64,000 nt of DNA, from the NCBI GenBank assembly GCA_018266355.1, contig JAFEAP010000013.1:1-64000 (forward strand), given 5' to 3'. Source of the DNA: Bdellovibrionales bacterium (GTDB lineage: Bacteria > Bdellovibrionota > UBA1018). A model generated the notes under the pieces. The model did not search any database, was not told the origin of the DNA, and saw nothing but the letters and a program-made list of their open reading frames with translations. A program made the position numbers and the translations under genes. Positions 8,236-17,157 of the stretch are shown here, in pieces. Positions within the stretch are counted from its first letter, which is position 1. Each line of letters begins with the position of its first letter.

Positions 8236-8269
8236 CGCGACGAACGGCCTTATACGCGAGTTCGTCGCG
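8236..8269 (-). other. Intergenic stem-loop upstream of mepA
   Basis: A perfect 10-bp inverted repeat (CGCGACGAAC/GTTCGTCGCG) with a 14-nt loop lies between the membrane-protein gene and mepA. No T-run follows in either direction, so it is not a standard terminator. The loop contains TATAAG on the minus strand, which could be a -10 element for mepA. Confidence 0.3.
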
Positions 8270-8279
8270 GGAAAGGTGT

Positions 8280-9020
8280 CTAGGCTTTGGGCAGCTGTCG
8301 TTGGACGAGACGGGCGCAGGAGAGGAACCGCCGTAGGGTCTGCACGCTCTGCTGGCCGGAGAGATAGAGAAGGAGCAGGAAAAGCGCGAGGCCGATCCAC
8401 TCCGAGGAGGTCGTCGAGGTCGGGTCGGCCGCCACCACCGTGAAACTCGAATCGTTCGTGAGCGAATCGATACCGTTCATGATCAGGAAAAAGACCGCGC
8501 CGGCGAGAGCCGTCAGGTGGCGATTGCGCATCTGCATGCGCTCGAGATCCTCTTCGGCGTTCGCCATCACCCACTGCCAGTCGTCGCCGTTGAACGCGAG
8601 TTCACGCTCCATCGCCGAACAGACTTCGATCCGCCAATCCGCTTCGCGTGCGGCTTGGCCGAGGGTCATTCCGAATCCGCCCTTCCGAAACGCGTCCGGG
8701 ACGCTCGAAAGCACTTGCGAACCGAGGAAGTAAAGAGAGTACAAGACCGGGAAAACGAGGAGGATCCAATCCTGGTAACTGCGGAACACCCGAGGCAAAA
8801 CGCCGAAGTTCACCATCAGGATCACGAGCGCCACCGCGACGACCGGCGCGAGGAAACACCAGACGAACACGGAGCGCATGCGGCGGTTCACGTCGAGGCG
8901 GTCCTTCTGGTGGGCGGTTTGGACGAACTCGAGGTACCGACGATACACCGATCGACGTCGCTCTTGAAGGGCGACACCGGCGGCCGGGACCGAATTGAGC
9001 GGAACCGAGGGTTGGCTCAT
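8280..9020 (-). CDS. Integral membrane protein, family not recognised
   Basis: A 246-residue protein without a signal peptide. It has about four predicted membrane helices: VWCFLAPVVAVALVILMV, WILLVFPVLYSLYFLG, LAGAVFFLIMNGI and IGLALFLLLLYLSG. A cytoplasmic segment of roughly 60 residues contains an Arg/Glu-rich helix (EEDLERMQMRNRHL) before the third helix. I recognise no family signature. It lies between ymdB (46 nt) and mepA in the same direction and may be transcribed with either. Confidence 0.65.
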   Translation of the reverse strand: MSQPSVPLNSVPAAGVALQERRRSVYRRYLEFVQTAHQKDRLDVNRRMRSVFVWCFLAPVVAVALVILMVNFGVLPRVFRSYQDWILLVFPVLYSLYFLGSQVLSSVPDAFRKGGFGMTLGQAAREADWRIEVCSAMERELAFNGDDWQWVMANAEEDLERMQMRNRHLTALAGAVFFLIMNGIDSLTNDSSFTVVAADPTSTTSSEWIGLALFLLLLYLSGQQSVQTLRRFLSCARLVQRQLPKA

Positions 9021-9066
9021 GCCCCTATAGAATGACGGTTTATCTCTCCGGGGGCAAGCGACCGTT

Positions 9067-9891
9067 CTAGGGCGTCGCCACCGCTTCCCGAAGGCGCAGG
9101 ATCGACCGGGCTTTCCCGGTATCCTCGTCGATATCGATCACCACGCACCCGTACCCCCCCGGGCCCTCGGCGGCTTCGTATTTCACCGGACGACGGGTAA
9201 GGAACCGCTGGATCGAGAGCTCCTTTTTCACGCCGATCACGGAATCGAAACATCCGCTCATCCCGACATCCGTGATCGCGGCCGTTCCGTGCGGAAGGAT
9301 TCGCTCGTCGGCGGTCTGGACGTGCGAATGGCTCCCGACCACCGCGCTCGCGCGCCCGTCGAGGAAGTTCGCGATCGCCTGCTTTTCGCTCGTGGCCTCG
9401 GCGTGGATGTCGACGAGGACGGAGGAAATGCCGAGGTCGTTGAACTTCTCGACTTCGCGCTCGGCCGCTCGGAACGGACAATCGAGAGTGTCCATGAACA
9501 CGCGTCCCATTACCTGGACGACGCCGAGGCGGAGCGGTTTCCCATCCGCGCGTTTCCGGCGGGCGCAATCGACGACGGTCGATCCGCGGCCCGGAACCTT
9601 GTACGCGGGATGATCCGGATAATTCGCCGGACGAATCAGGCGAGTCGTCGTCGCGAAGTAAGGGATGATCGCCTTTTGGTCCCACGCGTGGTTTCCGGTG
9701 GTGATCACGTCGACGCCGGCGGCGAAGAGGTCGTCGGCCATCTCGGGTTGGATCCCGTAACCGTGGGTGACGTTCTCGCCGTTTAGGATCACGAAGTCGA
9801 TCGCGTGGGCGGGAACCAGTTTTCGGATCGCGATCTTCACGGCTTCTCGGCCGGGCTTCGCGTAGACATCACCGAAATAGAGGACTTTCAT
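9067..9891 (-). CDS. ymdB: YmdB-type metallophosphoesterase
   Basis: A member of the TIGR00282/YmdB family, dinuclear metal phosphodiesterases that in Bacillus hydrolyse cyclic nucleotides and affect RNA decay and biofilm formation. Family motifs are complete: GDVYAKPGR at 8-16, NGEN at about 37, GNHAWDQ at about 66, DIHAEATSEK, GSHSHVQTADE and TDVGMSG. The length (274) is only slightly above the usual 260-265. It follows the 5-formyl-THF cyclo-ligase gene by about 100 nt. In many genomes ymdB sits near zapA-like and folate genes, which fits here. Confidence 0.9.
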   Translation of the reverse strand: MKVLYFGDVYAKPGREAVKIAIRKLVPAHAIDFVILNGENVTHGYGIQPEMADDLFAAGVDVITTGNHAWDQKAIIPYFATTTRLIRPANYPDHPAYKVPGRGSTVVDCARRKRADGKPLRLGVVQVMGRVFMDTLDCPFRAAEREVEKFNDLGISSVLVDIHAEATSEKQAIANFLDGRASAVVGSHSHVQTADERILPHGTAAITDVGMSGCFDSVIGVKKELSIQRFLTRRPVKYEAAEGPGGYGCVVIDIDEDTGKARSILRLREAVATP

Positions 9892-9994
9892 CGGACAGAC
9901 TCGAATTTCTAATCCGCGCTATTATCCGTGCGGAACGGTGTCCTTCCCTTCTCCGAACCCGGCCGCGACGGCAAGGGAAAAGAGCGCGACCGCG

Positions 9995-10606
9995 TTAAAT
10001 CGAGGGACGCGCGGAAGTCTCCACCGTTTCGCGGTCGGTGACGACGAGATCCATTCGCGCGTCCCAATCCGCCTGGGGCACCGACTCGTCGAGAAGCTGG
10101 AATTCGAAACCGAACGCGGCCCGAAGCGCTCCGCTCGCGCGCATCAAGTAGCGATCGTAATAACCCCCCCCTCGCCCAATCCGTTCTCCGCCTCGCCCGA
10201 AAACCACTCCCGGTACGACGAGGACGTCGAACTCGTGCGGATTAACCGCCGGCAGTTCGGGTCGCGGTTCGAGGTTTCCGTAAACCCCTTTCACCCAATC
10301 GCTCGCGTGCATCGGCACCGCGAAATCCATCGTGCAGTGAAACCGATCGAGCACGCGCGGGAAAGCGAAGTGGACCTCCGCGAGCGCGGGCGAACGGACG
10401 AGCCCGCTCGGATCGGCCTCGCCGAGCCGGTTCGGTTCGAGCGGTCGGTAAAGGCCCACGAGCCCGTTCGCGGGCGGATGCTTCGCGAGCCAATCGGCCA
10501 GTCTCGACGTCGCCCGCTCGGAGCGCGCGCGCAAATCTTCTTCGGAAAGCGCCCGACGGGCCTCGTCGAGTCTTCGGCGAAGGTCGTCGCGAAGCGCGTC
10601 GCTCAT
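9995..10606 (-). CDS. fau: 5-formyltetrahydrofolate cyclo-ligase
   Basis: Converts 5-formyl-THF to 5,10-methenyl-THF with ATP in one-carbon metabolism. The 203-residue protein has the family signature VVPGVVFGRGGERIGRGGGY followed by YDRYL, and the usual N-terminal basic helix. It begins 9 nt after the zapA stop, the zapA-ygfA order seen widely in bacteria. The 6S RNA gene that lies between them in enterobacteria cannot fit here. Confidence 0.92.
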   Translation of the reverse strand: MSDALRDDLRRRLDEARRALSEEDLRARSERATSRLADWLAKHPPANGLVGLYRPLEPNRLGEADPSGLVRSPALAEVHFAFPRVLDRFHCTMDFAVPMHASDWVKGVYGNLEPRPELPAVNPHEFDVLVVPGVVFGRGGERIGRGGGYYDRYLMRASGALRAAFGFEFQLLDESVPQADWDARMDLVVTDRETVETSARPSI

Positions 10607-10615
10607 GCGCGAACC

Positions 10616-10912
10616 TCAATCCTTCAGCGCGCTATCGACCCAGCTCTGGAGCTGACTCACCTTCGCGAGGAGTTCGGACTGGTGCTCCTGGATCTTCCGT
10701 TTCGCCTCGACGTAATCTTCGGCGACGTCGAAGAGGGCGAGGAGCGCCGCCAGGTGCGGGGCGTTCGCGTTCTTCACGCGCTTCTCGGAATTTCCGATGC
10801 GTTCCTTCACGAGCGCCGTCACTTCTTCGACCAGCTTCGGATCGGCCTGGGTTTTCAGGACGATCTTCTGACCCATCAACGGAATTTCGATCACGTGGTT
10901 CTTCCCCGCCAT
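10616..10912 (-). CDS. zapA: ZapA-like cell division protein
   Basis: ZapA binds and bundles FtsZ at the division site. This 98-residue protein has the family pattern: a short beta N-terminus with basic residues (IEIPLMGQKIVLKT), a helix with VTALVKERI, and a long C-terminal coiled coil (LLALFDVAEDYVEAKRKI onwards) used for dimer and tetramer formation. It is followed by the 5-formyl-THF cyclo-ligase. Its first 22 nt overlap a short membrane-protein frame. Confidence 0.82.
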   Translation of the reverse strand: MAGKNHVIEIPLMGQKIVLKTQADPKLVEEVTALVKERIGNSEKRVKNANAPHLAALLALFDVAEDYVEAKRKIQEHQSELLAKVSQLQSWVDSALKD

Positions 10913-11007
10913 GAGAGCAGATTACCGATTTCGCGGACAAAAAGCGCGAAGAAAACCCAGAACAAAATCCAGAGGATCGCCTTCTTCGTGCGGGGAGAAA
11001 GGGGCAT
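10891..11007 (-). CDS. Possible 38-residue single-pass membrane protein overlapping zapA
   Basis: A short frame encodes a basic N-terminus (PLSPRTKK), one hydrophobic helix (AILWILFWVFFALFV) and a polar tail. An AAGG motif lies about 7 nt before the ATG, codon use matches neighbouring genes, and the stop lies 22 nt inside zapA. Such coupling suggests co-translation with zapA. It could be a membrane micro-protein of the division or envelope system, but there is no homology evidence. Confidence 0.45.
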   Translation of the reverse strand: MPLSPRTKKAILWILFWVFFALFVREIGNLLSWRGRTT

Positions 11008-11027
11008 TTCGGGACCTTTTCCGGGCA

Positions 11028-12212
11028 CTAGAGAGCTTCGACGATGATCGCGATCCCTTGCCCGCCGCCGATGCAGGCGGTGCCGAGCCCGTACCGTTTT
11101 CCGCGCTGTTTCAAGGCGTACAGCAAGTGGGTCACGATCCGCGCGCCGCTCGCGGCGAGCGGGTGACCGACCGCGATCGCTCCACCGTCGACGTTCAGGA
11201 CGTCGCGGTTGATCCCGAGTTCGCGCTCGACGGCGATCGTCTGGGGCGCGAAAGCCTCGTTCACTTCGACGAGATCCATCTGTTCGAGCTTCATGCCGGC
11301 GCGCTTCAGCGCCATACGGGTCGCGCCCGCCGGGCCGATCCCCATGATCTTCGGCTCGCATCCGACGACGCCGTAGGCGACCATGCGGCCGAGAACCTTC
11401 CACTTCTCCGCGGTCGCGCGCTTCTCGGTCGCGACGACGAGCGAACACGCTCCGTCGACGATCCCGCTCGAAACGCCGGCGGTGACGATGCCGTCCTTCT
11501 TGAAGACCGGTTTCAACTTCGCGAGCGCTTCCATCGTGGTTTGGGGCCGCGGGTGTTCGTCGTGCGCGAGTTCGACGGTATTCCCTTTCTTGTCGGTGAT
11601 CGCGTACGGCGCGATTTCGTCCTTGTAGGCTCCCGCTTCAATCGCTTTTTTCGTCAACGTCTGCGAACGAAGCGCGAACGTGTCGGAATCCTCGCGAGTG
11701 ATCTTGTACATTTCGGCCAGGTTTTCCGCGGTGATCGCCATCGGCGCGCCCGCGTAGCGATCGGTCAACGCTTCGACCATCGTGTCGACGAACTCGTGAT
11801 TCCCCATGCGGAGACCCCAGCGCGCACCGCGGACCGCGTACGGCGCCATGCTCATGTTCTCGATCCCGCCGACGAGCGCGACTTCGGTGTCGCCCGCGCA
11901 CATCTGTTGGTACGCATCGACGATGGCTTGGAATCCGGAACCGCAGAGTCGGTTCAGGCCCAACGCCGGGACCTCGATCGGCACGCCGGAGTGGAGTCCG
12001 ATGTGGCGCGGGGAATAGATCGAATCGGGCGCCGAATGGAGGACGTTCCCGTAAATTAGGTGCTCGATCTGATCCGGCCGGACGCCCGACTGGGCCAGCG
12101 CCGCCTTCGCGGAATGGACCCCAAGCTGGGTCGGAGAAACGTCCTTCAGGCTCCCGCCGTTCGCACCGAAAGGAGTCCGCTTAGCGCCTACGAAAACGAG
12201 TGATTCTTTCAT
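11028..12212 (-). CDS. Thiolase (acetyl-CoA C-acyltransferase)
   Basis: A 394-residue thiolase. The acyl-accepting Cys90 lies in NRLCGSGFQAI. The other active-site motifs are VNEAFAPQ, GGAIAVGHPLAASGAR (general-base His) and CIGGGQG near the C-terminus. It could be a biosynthetic acetoacetyl-CoA thiolase or a beta-oxidation 3-ketoacyl-CoA thiolase; sequence alone does not separate them, and no partner fatty-acid gene is adjacent. Translation starts at the ATG at 12212; the longer upstream frame has no support. It is divergent from the coiled-coil gene at 12349. Confidence 0.9.
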   Translation of the reverse strand: MKESLVFVGAKRTPFGANGGSLKDVSPTQLGVHSAKAALAQSGVRPDQIEHLIYGNVLHSAPDSIYSPRHIGLHSGVPIEVPALGLNRLCGSGFQAIVDAYQQMCAGDTEVALVGGIENMSMAPYAVRGARWGLRMGNHEFVDTMVEALTDRYAGAPMAITAENLAEMYKITREDSDTFALRSQTLTKKAIEAGAYKDEIAPYAITDKKGNTVELAHDEHPRPQTTMEALAKLKPVFKKDGIVTAGVSSGIVDGACSLVVATEKRATAEKWKVLGRMVAYGVVGCEPKIMGIGPAGATRMALKRAGMKLEQMDLVEVNEAFAPQTIAVERELGINRDVLNVDGGAIAVGHPLAASGARIVTHLLYALKQRGKRYGLGTACIGGGQGIAIIVEAL

Positions 12213-12348
12213 CGCTCTATCTTTCCAGGGATCGGGAACGACATAAAGCGGAGAAGAGCCGTCAAAATTTTGGCGAACTGGCCCGGCAAGAATGCCGGTT
12301 TGGCTGTCTGCGAAAAATCGGGCATCATGGATAGCGGAGGGCCACGGA

Positions 12349-12819
12349 ATGCCCAACGAAGTCGCTAGCGTTCAAACGGAAGACCTCCGGTTGAAAAACG
12401 TCCGGACCCAGATGAAGAACCGGCACGAGGCGGAAGTCCGCGACCTCGAGGCGCGGAACGGGACGGAAGTGCAGCGCCTTATCGAGAACCACGCCAACCA
12501 GCTCGGTGAGCTCCGGAACGCGTACGACGTCCAGATCTCCCAAGAGGCCGAGCACCTCGAAGACCGCCTCCAGCAGGTCCGCGCGTCGAACGAAGAGCGA
12601 GTCGCGATGGAAAAGCGCGCCGGGGACCAGGAAGTCGAAAAGGTCCAAAAGGCGAACCAGGACAAGATCGAAGAATACCGAAAGAACGGCGAAGCCCGGC
12701 TCCAAACCGTGCGCCGCGAGCTTCAGGCCCAGGCCGAAGCGCTCCACACCCGCGAAAAAGAAGAAGCGCGCAGGGCCAACTACGCCGCTCGCCAATCGAA
12801 AGCCAAAGACCAAGCCTAG
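12349..12819 (+). CDS. Long coiled-coil protein
   Basis: 156 residues, almost wholly one charged heptad-repeat helix (LRLKNVRTQMKNRHEAEV through the C-terminal RREL, REKEEARR). There is no signal peptide or membrane segment. The start has GGAGG 8 nt upstream. The next gene begins 21 nt after its stop and is probably co-transcribed. The function is unknown; it could be a scaffold or cytoskeletal protein. It is not FlgN or FliJ by any motif I can see. Confidence 0.7.
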   Translation: MPNEVASVQTEDLRLKNVRTQMKNRHEAEVRDLEARNGTEVQRLIENHANQLGELRNAYDVQISQEAEHLEDRLQQVRASNEERVAMEKRAGDQEVEKVQKANQDKIEEYRKNGEARLQTVRRELQAQAEALHTREKEEARRANYAARQSKAKDQA

Positions 12820-12840
12820 AAACGATCAGGAGACGCAGTC

Positions 12841-13068
12841 ATGAGTTCATTCATGGATCCGAAGAGTAATCCGAACGCCCTCCGCCAACCCGCCGGCACC
12901 GACGCCGCGAACGCGAAGGACGCCCCCATCAAGGTCGACGGCTTCGGCCAAGTGATCGCGCTGCTCGAAGTGGCAGACGCATCCTTCCGCGAATCCCTCC
13001 TCGATCGGATCGCGGCGAAAGATCCGCACCTCGCGCGCCAGATCCGCGCGACGCTCGCGCGGAACTAG
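12841..13068 (+). CDS. Small protein with FliG-like helical motif
   Basis: 75 residues. The first 30 are low complexity (N, P, A). The rest (VIALLEVADASFRESLLDRI, AAKDPHLARQIRATL) resembles the helical repeat of FliG middle and C-terminal domains, where such helices stack in the flagellar switch. The resemblance is by eye and short. AGGAG lies 8 nt before the ATG. It ends 4 nt before the stop of the convergent lipoprotein gene. Confidence 0.6.
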   Translation: MSSFMDPKSNPNALRQPAGTDAANAKDAPIKVDGFGQVIALLEVADASFRESLLDRIAAKDPHLARQIRATLARN

Positions 13069-13071
13069 CGT

Positions 13072-13509
13072 TTACTCGCAGCTATCGACGGGCGTGGTTT
13101 GTTCCCGCGCTCCGGAGGGGCAGGCGTCTCCCCGATCCACGACGATCACGTCGGAGGAGTCGTTCGCGTTCCGATAACAGAACTTCACCGATGCGAAATC
13201 GCGGCTCGTGAGGGCGATCCCCATTTTCGACGGGGCGCCGTCCGGGCGATCGCAGGACCCCAGCGACTCCGTTCCGGCCTTCACGTACCCCGATTTCCGC
13301 GCTCCCAAAGCGACGACGCCGTCTTGGTCGACCGGAATCGAAACGGTTTGGCGGCCGTAAATTTTCCCTTTGCAGATTTCGACGGAAAGCGCGCGATTCG
13401 TCCGGTTCTGAACGAGAGCTTGGTCGTTCACCGTCGACGAGCAGAGTTCGTCGCAGGCCGAGAGCGCGATCAGGGATCCGATCATGAACACGTAAGCGTG
13501 AAGTTTCAT
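13072..13509 (-). CDS. Putative lipoprotein
   Basis: 145 residues with a type II signal peptide: MKLHAYVFMIGSLIALSAC, lipobox LSAC with Cys19. The mature part has eight further cysteines (for example DELC, SVEIC, LGSC, VKFC, DAC, DSC), suggesting disulfides in the periplasm, and a beta-rich pattern. I do not recognise a family. It is convergent with the FliG-like small gene, leaving only 3 nt between the stops. Confidence 0.72.
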   Translation of the reverse strand: MKLHAYVFMIGSLIALSACDELCSSTVNDQALVQNRTNRALSVEICKGKIYGRQTVSIPVDQDGVVALGARKSGYVKAGTESLGSCDRPDGAPSKMGIALTSRDFASVKFCYRNANDSSDVIVVDRGDACPSGAREQTTPVDSCE

Positions 13510-13710
13510 CGTGTACTCCTCGAGGGGATGAAATCACGCCCGCCGCCGGATTTTCAATAGAGCGATGGATGCCCTCGAATTCGTCGAAATCATCGACAAC
13601 CGTCTCGGTTCACCTCTGTGTTTTCGGCGACACACGCGAACGATTTCCGCGACTTAGCCGAACCCCGTTTGGCCACCCCTTTGCTATTCATAGGGGTGTC
13701 TGGGGGATTC

Positions 13711-13881
13711 ATGGAAAAATTCATCTACGAACTTCGTCCGTTCTTCTTCTTCGTCGCCGGCGTCGCCGCGCTCATCGCGCGCACCCACCCGCTGATGATC
13801 ATCTCCGGCCTTTTGCTCATCACCGCTTCGTCGGTGATCCTACATCGCCGCTACAAGCACCGCCTCTGGCTCGCGACCTAA
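13711..13881 (+). CDS. Small two-helix membrane protein
   Basis: A 56-residue frame beginning MEKFIYELRPFFFF has a GGGGG tract 4 nt before the ATG. Two hydrophobic helices (PFFFFVAGVAALIA and LMIISGLLLITASSVIL) are followed by a basic C-terminus (HRRYKHR), giving an inside-positive orientation. The longer frame from 13618 lacks support. The function is unknown. It converges on the Ppx/GppA gene 16 nt away. Confidence 0.6.
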   Translation: MEKFIYELRPFFFFVAGVAALIARTHPLMIISGLLLITASSVILHRRYKHRLWLAT

Positions 13882-13897
13882 TCCGGGCCGAGCTTAC

Positions 13898-14797
13898 TCA
13901 CGCGAGAATCACGCCGAACCGCAGTCCGCGCGTGCTCACGCGCAGCTCGGAAAAGCCGAGCGTCTCGAGCGAGCGCCACAAGATCAGCGCGCCCCCGAGC
14001 AGGACGTCCGCCCGACCGGGCTCGATTCCGACCAACCCTTTCCGTTCCTCGACGGATCTCCACTTCAACTCTTCGACCATCCGGTGCACGTCTCCGCGCG
14101 TGAGGCGAACTTCGTCGAGCTTCGCGGCGTCGTAATGCGCGAGACCGAGGTGCCACTGCGCAAGCGTCACGACCGTCCCGGCGACGCCGACGAGCGCCGT
14201 ATCCCGGGGGATCGCCTCGCGCCAGTCCCGCGCCCGCTCGAGTTCGCGGTCAATCGCGTCGCGAGCGGCCCAAAACTCGGCGTCCGTCACCGGATTCGAC
14301 CTTAGGAACCGCTCGGTGAAGCGCACGGAGCCCATCTGCAGGCTCAGTCCACGGTCGATCGAACGGAACTCCGTCGATCCGCCGCCGATGTCGATCACCG
14401 CCGAACGCTCGGGGTCCATCCCCGGAAGAAGTCCGCCGAGGAACATCCCCTTCGCTTCCTCGTCGCCGGAGATCGTCCGGAACGCCAAGCCGGTTTCCCG
14501 GGTCACGCCCGCGAAGAACTCGCCGCCGTTTTCGGCGTCGCGCGCGGTCGCGGTCGCGACGCAAACCACGTCGGAAGGCTTTACCCCGAAGGTCGCCGCC
14601 TTCGCCGCGTATCCGCGGAGACACGCCATTGCCCGCGCGATCGCGTCGGGATGGAGCCGCCGGGTCCGGTCGACTTCCTGGCCGAGCCGGACCATCGTCG
14701 ACTGGTCGTGAAGCACCTCGCGCACGGCGCCGCCCTCCACGTCCGCGACGAGGAGGAGCGCCGTATTCGTCCCGAGATCGATCGAAGCCTTTCGCAT
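13898..14797 (-). CDS. Ppx/GppA family phosphatase
   Basis: A 299-residue protein of the exopolyphosphatase/pppGpp phosphatase family (actin-like ATPase fold). It shows the phosphate-binding motif SIDLGTNTALLLV at the N-terminus, ATATARDAENG, the second phosphate loop VIDIGGGSTE, and VGVAGTVVTLA. It is the short one-core version without the C-terminal HD-like domain of E. coli Ppx. Substrate, polyphosphate or pppGpp, cannot be told from sequence. It lies 11 nt downstream of the AsmA-like gene, so the two are probably co-transcribed. Confidence 0.88.
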   Translation of the reverse strand: MRKASIDLGTNTALLLVADVEGGAVREVLHDQSTMVRLGQEVDRTRRLHPDAIARAMACLRGYAAKAATFGVKPSDVVCVATATARDAENGGEFFAGVTRETGLAFRTISGDEEAKGMFLGGLLPGMDPERSAVIDIGGGSTEFRSIDRGLSLQMGSVRFTERFLRSNPVTDAEFWAARDAIDRELERARDWREAIPRDTALVGVAGTVVTLAQWHLGLAHYDAAKLDEVRLTRGDVHRMVEELKWRSVEERKGLVGIEPGRADVLLGGALILWRSLETLGFSELRVSTRGLRFGVILA

Positions 14798-14808
14798 CGC
14801 GGACCGGC

Positions 14809-17157
14809 CTAGTGGAAGAGGCCCTTCAGGAGCTTCTTGCCCGCGTCCTTCGCGGTATCGACGGCCTTCGCCTTCGCCGCTTCGGTCGCGCCGCGCTTCG
14901 TGTTCTCGAAGGCGACCTTCACGAAATGCTCGGGCACTTTCCCGTAGCTCGGGCAGGGCGCGGTGTATTTACACGCGACCGAGACCGGGATCACGACGGG
15001 ATTACCGCCCTCGGCGAGGGCAGACGGGACGTTGATCCCGCTCACTTCGAAACCGACGTCGCGCGCGTGCGTGAGGTTGTAGGTGTCGATGATTTCCCAG
15101 TCGGCTTTCAGTTCCTGGTCGATCAGGCCGACTTCGGTCGATCCGCGCAGGTCGAGCCCCTGGTTCTTCATCGCCTTGGCGTTGAAGTTCGGAGCCGAGA
15201 ATCGGCCGCCCGAGATCGTGAAATCGCTCGCGATGAATTCGTAACGCGAGGACTTATCCGGGAGCGACTTGATCGATTTGCCCTTCGCGGCCGGGATCTT
15301 CTCGGCGACCTTGTCGAGCGCCTTGTTGATCGCCTCGGAGGCCATCTTCGCCACGTCGATCGAGGCGAACTCGGCGTCGGTCACCTTCAGCGACCCTTTC
15401 GCGTTCAAGTTCTTCTTCGCGGTCTCGGGATTGAAGCTCGATCCGCTGCCTTCGATCTTGAAGTTCGCCTTCCCGAGCACGGTATTCTTGAAGAGCTGCA
15501 TCTGGCTCGCGACGGCCTTCCGGAGATCGACGTTCGCGACCGAGGCGTTGAACGAATAGGTCGGAGTCTTCGGAGCGAGCGCCGCCCCGGCCTTCATGCC
15601 GACGGTTCCGTCGAAAACGCGAACGTTCGCGGAATCGACCGAGAAAGCGAGATTCCGCATCGAAAGCTTCGCGACGAGGTCGTTCATGCGCACGCCGTAG
15701 GCTTGCATCATCTTCAGGTTGATCGCCGCGACCATCGTCGTCGCTTTCGCGACGTCGTTTTTCCGGAGCGGGTCGAGCATGGCGTCGAAATTCTCGGTCG
15801 CGGGCTTTCCGTCCGCGCCCTTCGCGCCGGCTTCCTTCGCCGGATTTCCATTGGCGGCGGCGGGCGGCGGGAAATTCACGAGTTGGTCGAGATCCATCCC
15901 GCTCGAAGTGACTTTCAGGTCGATCTTCGGCGTCGCGAAAGACACGACGGAACCGTCGATCGTGAGGTCGTTTCCGGGCGCCTTCAGCGTCGCGAGCATC
16001 TTCTCGACTTTGTCGGTTACGACCTTCACGGTCACGTTCACCGTCGGCTCGGCTTTCAGCATCGGCGATTTCGCTTTCAAATCCTTCACCGCGAGGTCGG
16101 CCGCGTATTGGATCTTCGCCGCCGGGCCATTCGCCTTCGCGTCGAACGAAGCCGTACCGGAAAGCGCGTAGTCCTTCAGCATCGGAATCAGCTCGTTCCA
16201 AGCCGAAAGCGCGATCGAATTCGACTTCACGGTCACGTCGACCGTCGGATCCGCTTGGAGGTTCGTCACCTTCCCGGCGAGGTCGATCTCGGCGTTGAAG
16301 AACTTCGCGCCGAATTTCGCGATCGTGAGCTGGTCCTTCGAAAGATCGAGGGCGCCCTTCACTTGGGCGGTCATGCCCTTTTTCTTGTAAAAGGCCTGGG
16401 CGGCCTGGATCTCGATGTCGTCGAAGTTCGCGTCGAGGTCGGCGGCCAGCCCCTTGAATTCCCCGCCTTCGACCCGCGGACTCGCGTGGACGAGGATCCG
16501 GAACGGGCCCGAGATCTTGAAGAGGCTTTCGGCAGCGGCTTGAAAGAGACCGGAGACTTCGACTTCGGTCGTGCGCGAGAGCGAGAGGTCCTTCACGCGG
16601 AAGTTCAGGTCCTTCGTCACGGATTCGGTTTTCGCGACTTCGTCCTTGTAGTAGAAAAGAGCGTTCCGGATATCGACCCCGAGGCGGGCATTCGCCACGA
16701 TCGCCGGCAGCTTCATCTCCGATCCGGACTTCCCGGCGGCATCCCCCGGAGCGCCGGTGGCGCCGGCGTCTTTCGGTTTCTCCTTCATGAGCGACATCAG
16801 ATTCAGCTTTCCGGCGGCGTCTTTCACGATGCGGACTTCGGGGTCGTTCATATTGAAGGTCATGAGCGGCGATCCCCCGAAAACGGAGGTCCACGGCATC
16901 GTCACGTAGGCGTCTTTCACGGCGACCACCTTCGTCCCTTTCGAATCCGTAAGGGTCATCCCGTCGATCCCGACGCGGACGGAACCCCAGAGCGAGAGCG
17001 TGAGGTGCCCGAGGTCGAGCTTGCCGTTCAGCTGCTCGTTCGCTTTCGTCAGGATCTGGGGCCGATACTGATCGACGTCGACGACCATCGGGATCACGAC
17101 GATCGCGGCGATCGCGAGGACTACGAGCGTACCGAGGACGATGAGGATTTTTTTCAT
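14809..17157 (-). CDS. AsmA-like inner-membrane-anchored periplasmic protein
   Basis: 782 residues. The N-terminus is an AsmA-type anchor (KKILIVLGTLVVLAIAAIVVI, then VDVDQYRP and LNGKLDLGHLTLSLWGSV), followed by long beta-rich stretches with repeated short strands. The C-terminal region includes an AsmA_2-like segment (GSLKVTDAEF, ISGGRF, LKADWEI). AsmA-family proteins are thought to bridge the periplasm and move phospholipids to the outer membrane. The gene sits 87 nt after gatB and 11 nt before the Ppx/GppA gene, all in the same direction. Confidence 0.85.
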   Translation of the reverse strand: MKKILIVLGTLVVLAIAAIVVIPMVVDVDQYRPQILTKANEQLNGKLDLGHLTLSLWGSVRVGIDGMTLTDSKGTKVVAVKDAYVTMPWTSVFGGSPLMTFNMNDPEVRIVKDAAGKLNLMSLMKEKPKDAGATGAPGDAAGKSGSEMKLPAIVANARLGVDIRNALFYYKDEVAKTESVTKDLNFRVKDLSLSRTTEVEVSGLFQAAAESLFKISGPFRILVHASPRVEGGEFKGLAADLDANFDDIEIQAAQAFYKKKGMTAQVKGALDLSKDQLTIAKFGAKFFNAEIDLAGKVTNLQADPTVDVTVKSNSIALSAWNELIPMLKDYALSGTASFDAKANGPAAKIQYAADLAVKDLKAKSPMLKAEPTVNVTVKVVTDKVEKMLATLKAPGNDLTIDGSVVSFATPKIDLKVTSSGMDLDQLVNFPPPAAANGNPAKEAGAKGADGKPATENFDAMLDPLRKNDVAKATTMVAAINLKMMQAYGVRMNDLVAKLSMRNLAFSVDSANVRVFDGTVGMKAGAALAPKTPTYSFNASVANVDLRKAVASQMQLFKNTVLGKANFKIEGSGSSFNPETAKKNLNAKGSLKVTDAEFASIDVAKMASEAINKALDKVAEKIPAAKGKSIKSLPDKSSRYEFIASDFTISGGRFSAPNFNAKAMKNQGLDLRGSTEVGLIDQELKADWEIIDTYNLTHARDVGFEVSGINVPSALAEGGNPVVIPVSVACKYTAPCPSYGKVPEHFVKVAFENTKRGATEAAKAKAVDTAKDAGKKLLKGLFH

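Noticed and set aside
10607-10615. 6S RNA gene between zapA and the 5-formyl-THF cyclo-ligase gene
   Set aside because: Only 9 nt separate the genes; no room for a 180-nt RNA.
12292-12348. Upstream start for the coiled-coil gene
   Set aside because: No ribosome binding site for it, while ATG 12349 has GGAGG at good distance.
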